DNA of 7,733 bases from NCBI GenBank assembly GCA_041678445.1, contig JBAYOD010000152.1:1-7733 (forward strand). The letters run 5' to 3'. The notes under the pieces are model-generated. The model ran no database searches and had not been told where the DNA came from. It saw only the letters and a program-made list of their open reading frames with translations. The translations under genes and the position numbers were made by a program. Origin of the DNA: Zeimonas sp041678445 (GTDB lineage Bacteria > Pseudomonadota > Gammaproteobacteria > Burkholderiales > Burkholderiaceae_E). Positions 6,186 through 7,733 of the stretch are shown one piece after another (position 1 is the first letter of the stretch; each line of letters begins with the position of its first letter).

Positions 6186-7408
6186 CCGGTCGACCGCTCC
6201 AGGGCCAGATCCGGCGGCAGCCAGGCCATCCCGACAAAGGTTTGCTTGCTGAGGTTGGTCACGTTGAACACCAGGGCGAGATCCCGCCACTCGTAGTTAC
6301 CCGACAGATGCGACTCGGTGGCGTGCAGGCCGGTGGCCACCGAATACGAACCGACGCCCATGCCCGCCCGGAACGACAACGCCAGGTCCAGGCGCTCGCC
6401 CTGGCGCAGGCCTTCGATCGGCTGGCCGAGGTAATGCGTGTTGGTGCCGAACACGGCCTGCCCCAGCCGGTCCTTGATCATGTAACCGAATACCAGCGAC
6501 GGCAGATCGGCTTCGACCAGGACCTGCACCCGCAGCACCACCGGCTGGCCGACATCGACGAACTCGAGCGGCTGGCCGGCTTCGTCGTACAGGCCGATCG
6601 ATTCGACCCGTGCCGCACCCGTTCCCGACACCGTCTGAGCGCGGCCTGCGATCGTCGTGCGCACCTCGACCGTCGAGCCGCCGCCCTCGGCAACCACGGC
6701 ATTGTAATAGTCCATCACGGCCTCCGGCTCGCCGTCCTTGAGCACGCGGCCGCGCTCGAGCAGGATCGCCCGATCGCAGATGGCCTGGATCGCGTTGCGA
6801 TCGTGAGAAACGATCAGCAGGGTCGTGCCCTGCGCGCGGAAGCTGCGGATCCGCTCGAAACTCTTGTGCTGGAAATAACTGTCACCCACCGACAGGGCTT
6901 CGTCGACGATCAGCAGGTCGGGCCGGAAGGCAGTCGCCACCGCGAATGCCACACGCACCTGCATGCCGCTCGAATAGGTGCGCACCGGCGCATCGAAATA
7001 CTCGCCGATCTCGGCGAAGGCCTCGATCTGCGTCATCACTGCCATCACCTCGGCCGCAGTGAAACCCATCAGGCCGGCCGCATGCATGACGTTCTGGCGA
7101 CCTGTCAGCTCGGGATGAAAGCCCATGCCGAGTTCGAGGATCGCCGCGATGCGTCCGCCCACGCTCAGCCGCCCCTCGGTGGGCTGCAGAGTCCCGGCAA
7201 TCATCTTCAGCAGTGTGCTCTTGCCGGCGCCGTTCTGCCCGACGATGCCGACGGTTTCACCGGCACCGACTTCGAAGCTGACCCCGCGCACCACCCAGTG
7301 CTCGTCGAGCGGTGCCGAGGCCAGGCCGAACCAGCGCCCGACCCGTTGCCACTCGGAACGATAGCTGCGATAGGCCTTGCCCACGCCCTGGACCGACAGC
7401 AGGCTCAT
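6182..7408 (-). CDS. wzt: ABC transporter ATPase with C-terminal glycan-binding domain, O-antigen export
   Basis: ATP-hydrolysing subunit of the O-antigen/polysaccharide exporter, 408 residues, cytoplasmic and paired with the membrane permease encoded just upstream. ABC domain (1 to about 235): Walker A GQNGAGKST (57-65), LELGMGFHPELTGRQN (91-106) in the Q-loop region, typical of Wzt proteins; signature YSSGMQVR (145-152); Walker B LLIVDEAL (165-172) with E170; H-loop SHD (H202). The C-terminal part (about 245-395), with GTNTHYLGQ (321-329) and the end NYEWRDLALVFNV, matches the Wzt C-terminal beta-sandwich that binds the capped end of the glycan. Presence of this domain favours an export mode that depends on terminal modification, consistent with the methyltransferase next door. 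ATG 7408 is chosen: GAGGG lies seven bases upstream, and the ABC domain starts right there. An upstream in-frame ATG at 7561 would add a Cys/Trp/Arg-rich stretch overlapping the permease gene, clearly a shadow. Confidence 0.96.
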   Translation of the reverse strand: MSLLSVQGVGKAYRSYRSEWQRVGRWFGLASAPLDEHWVVRGVSFEVGAGETVGIVGQNGAGKSTLLKMIAGTLQPTEGRLSVGGRIAAILELGMGFHPELTGRQNVMHAAGLMGFTAAEVMAVMTQIEAFAEIGEYFDAPVRTYSSGMQVRVAFAVATAFRPDLLIVDEALSVGDSYFQHKSFERIRSFRAQGTTLLIVSHDRNAIQAICDRAILLERGRVLKDGEPEAVMDYYNAVVAEGGGSTVEVRTTIAGRAQTVSGTGAARVESIGLYDEAGQPLEFVDVGQPVVLRVQVLVEADLPSLVFGYMIKDRLGQAVFGTNTHYLGQPIEGLRQGERLDLALSFRAGMGVGSYSVATGLHATESHLSGNYEWRDLALVFNVTNLSKQTFVGMAWLPPDLALERSTG

Positions 7409-7415
7409 CTGGCCG

Positions 7416-7420
7416 CCCTC
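7416..7420 (-). promoter_or_regulatory. ribosome binding site for wzt
   Basis: GAGGG on the coding strand, seven bases before the ATG at 7408 and overlapping the stop codon of the permease. It decides the wzt start against the longer reading frame from 7561. Confidence 0.75.
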
Positions 7421-7733
7421 ACAGCGCGTCGACCATCTCGGCGCTGGCCCGCCGGAACATGAACAACCCCAGGCCCAGCAGCGCACACCCCAGGACCGCC
7501 ACGGCCAGCAGCGGCCCCGCCGGCGGCAGGCGCCCGAACACCAGCAGGTCGTGATAGGCACCGACCACCGCGACCATCGGGTTCAACGCCAGCCAGCCAC
7601 GCATCGCCTCGGGGACGACGCTGGCCGGGTAGACGATCGGGGTCATCCAGAAGCCGAGCTGCAGCACGATCGGCACCACCTGGCCGACATCGCGCACGAA
7701 GACGTTGAGAACCCCGAGCACCAGCCCGAGCCC
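7419..7733 (-). CDS. wzm: ABC-2 type polysaccharide export permease, C-terminal part only
   Basis: Membrane subunit of the exporter partnered with Wzt. Only the last 104 residues are in the window; the family is usually about 260 residues, so roughly 60% lies beyond 7733. Seen: GLGLVLGVLNVFVRDVGQ, then VVPIVLQLGFWMTPIVYP (membrane segment with the FWMTPIVYP hallmark of polysaccharide ABC-2 permeases), VVPEAMRGWLALNPMVAVVGAYHDLL (the LNPM motif of the family), and a last membrane segment GPLLAVAVLGCALLGLGLFMF near the C-terminus. It ends 10 bases before the wzt ATG. A GTG at 7721 is an internal Val codon, not the start. Function and partner are secure; the transported glycan is inferred from the rest of the operon. 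Confidence 0.94.
   Translation of the reverse strand, partial: GLGLVLGVLNVFVRDVGQVVPIVLQLGFWMTPIVYPASVVPEAMRGWLALNPMVAVVGAYHDLLVFGRLPPAGPLLAVAVLGCALLGLGLFMFRRASAEMVDAL

Noticed and set aside
6186..6290. N-terminal extension of the methyltransferase to 6290
   Set aside because: The added 35 residues lie wholly inside wzt and do not resemble the family; the ATG at 6185 makes the ATGA overlap seen at other junctions.
5328..7462. Plus-strand open frames of 322 (5328-6296) and 406 (6242-7462) codons
   Set aside because: They are antisense to the methyltransferase and wzt, have Arg/His/Gln-rich compositions typical of shadows, and show no known motif.
7409..7561. N-terminal extension of wzt to an ATG at 7561
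   Set aside because: The extra 51 residues are Cys/Trp/Arg-rich, overlap the well-supported permease, and a good ribosome site serves the ATG at 7408.
1..7733. CRISPR array, tRNA or rRNA gene, insertion sequence, or promoter within the window
   Set aside because: I saw no spaced repeats, no transposase frame and no RNA gene signature; coding covers essentially all bases and the gaps of 10-11 bases leave no room for a promoter outside genes.

Overview
The window is one stretch of a polysaccharide (most likely O-antigen) biosynthesis and export operon. By eye the base composition is well above 60% GC, and codons such as TTA, CTA and TCA are nearly absent. With an ABC-type O-antigen exporter and GDP-deoxyhexose enzymes, this suggests a high-GC Gram-negative bacterium, probably a proteobacterium; I cannot place it more precisely. 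Every gene I accept lies on the minus strand, so transcription runs from 7733 down to 1 and both ends of the window cut a gene.

In order of transcription the genes are: the C-terminal end of an ABC transporter permease (wzm-like, 7733-7419); its ATPase with a C-terminal carbohydrate-binding type domain (wzt, 7408-6182); a SAM-dependent methyltransferase ending in a coiled coil (6185-5154); a small basic protein of unknown function (5153-4797); a 1044-residue protein with three glycosyltransferase domains (4800-1666); GDP-mannose 4,6-dehydratase (gmd, 1669-635); and the first 207 codons of a reductase of the GDP-4-keto-6-deoxymannose reductase type (rmd-like, 623-1). Spacing is extremely tight: three ATGA stop/start overlaps, one TAA directly abutting an ATG, and gaps of 10 and 11 bases elsewhere. 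No intergenic stretch is large enough to hold a promoter or terminator, so the operon promoter lies upstream, beyond 7733.

The genes form a plausible pathway. Gmd and the reductase convert GDP-D-mannose to a GDP-6-deoxyhexose, most likely GDP-D-rhamnose. The triple glycosyltransferase would build the glycan on a lipid carrier at the inner face of the membrane. The methyltransferase with its coiled coil resembles the WbdD-type chain terminators that cap the non-reducing end and set chain length. The C-terminal domain of Wzt would recognise the capped chain and Wzm/Wzt would export it. The sugar, linkages and methylation position are inference.

The points most worth a second look are: the methyltransferase and the small protein share one reading frame, split only by a single TAA followed at once by ATG; a G7 tract at the end of the small gene where one extra G would fuse it to the glycosyltransferase; a 27-bp tandem duplication in the reductase gene next to its active site; and a 9-bp perfect hairpin exactly in the linker between glycosyltransferase domains 1 and 2.
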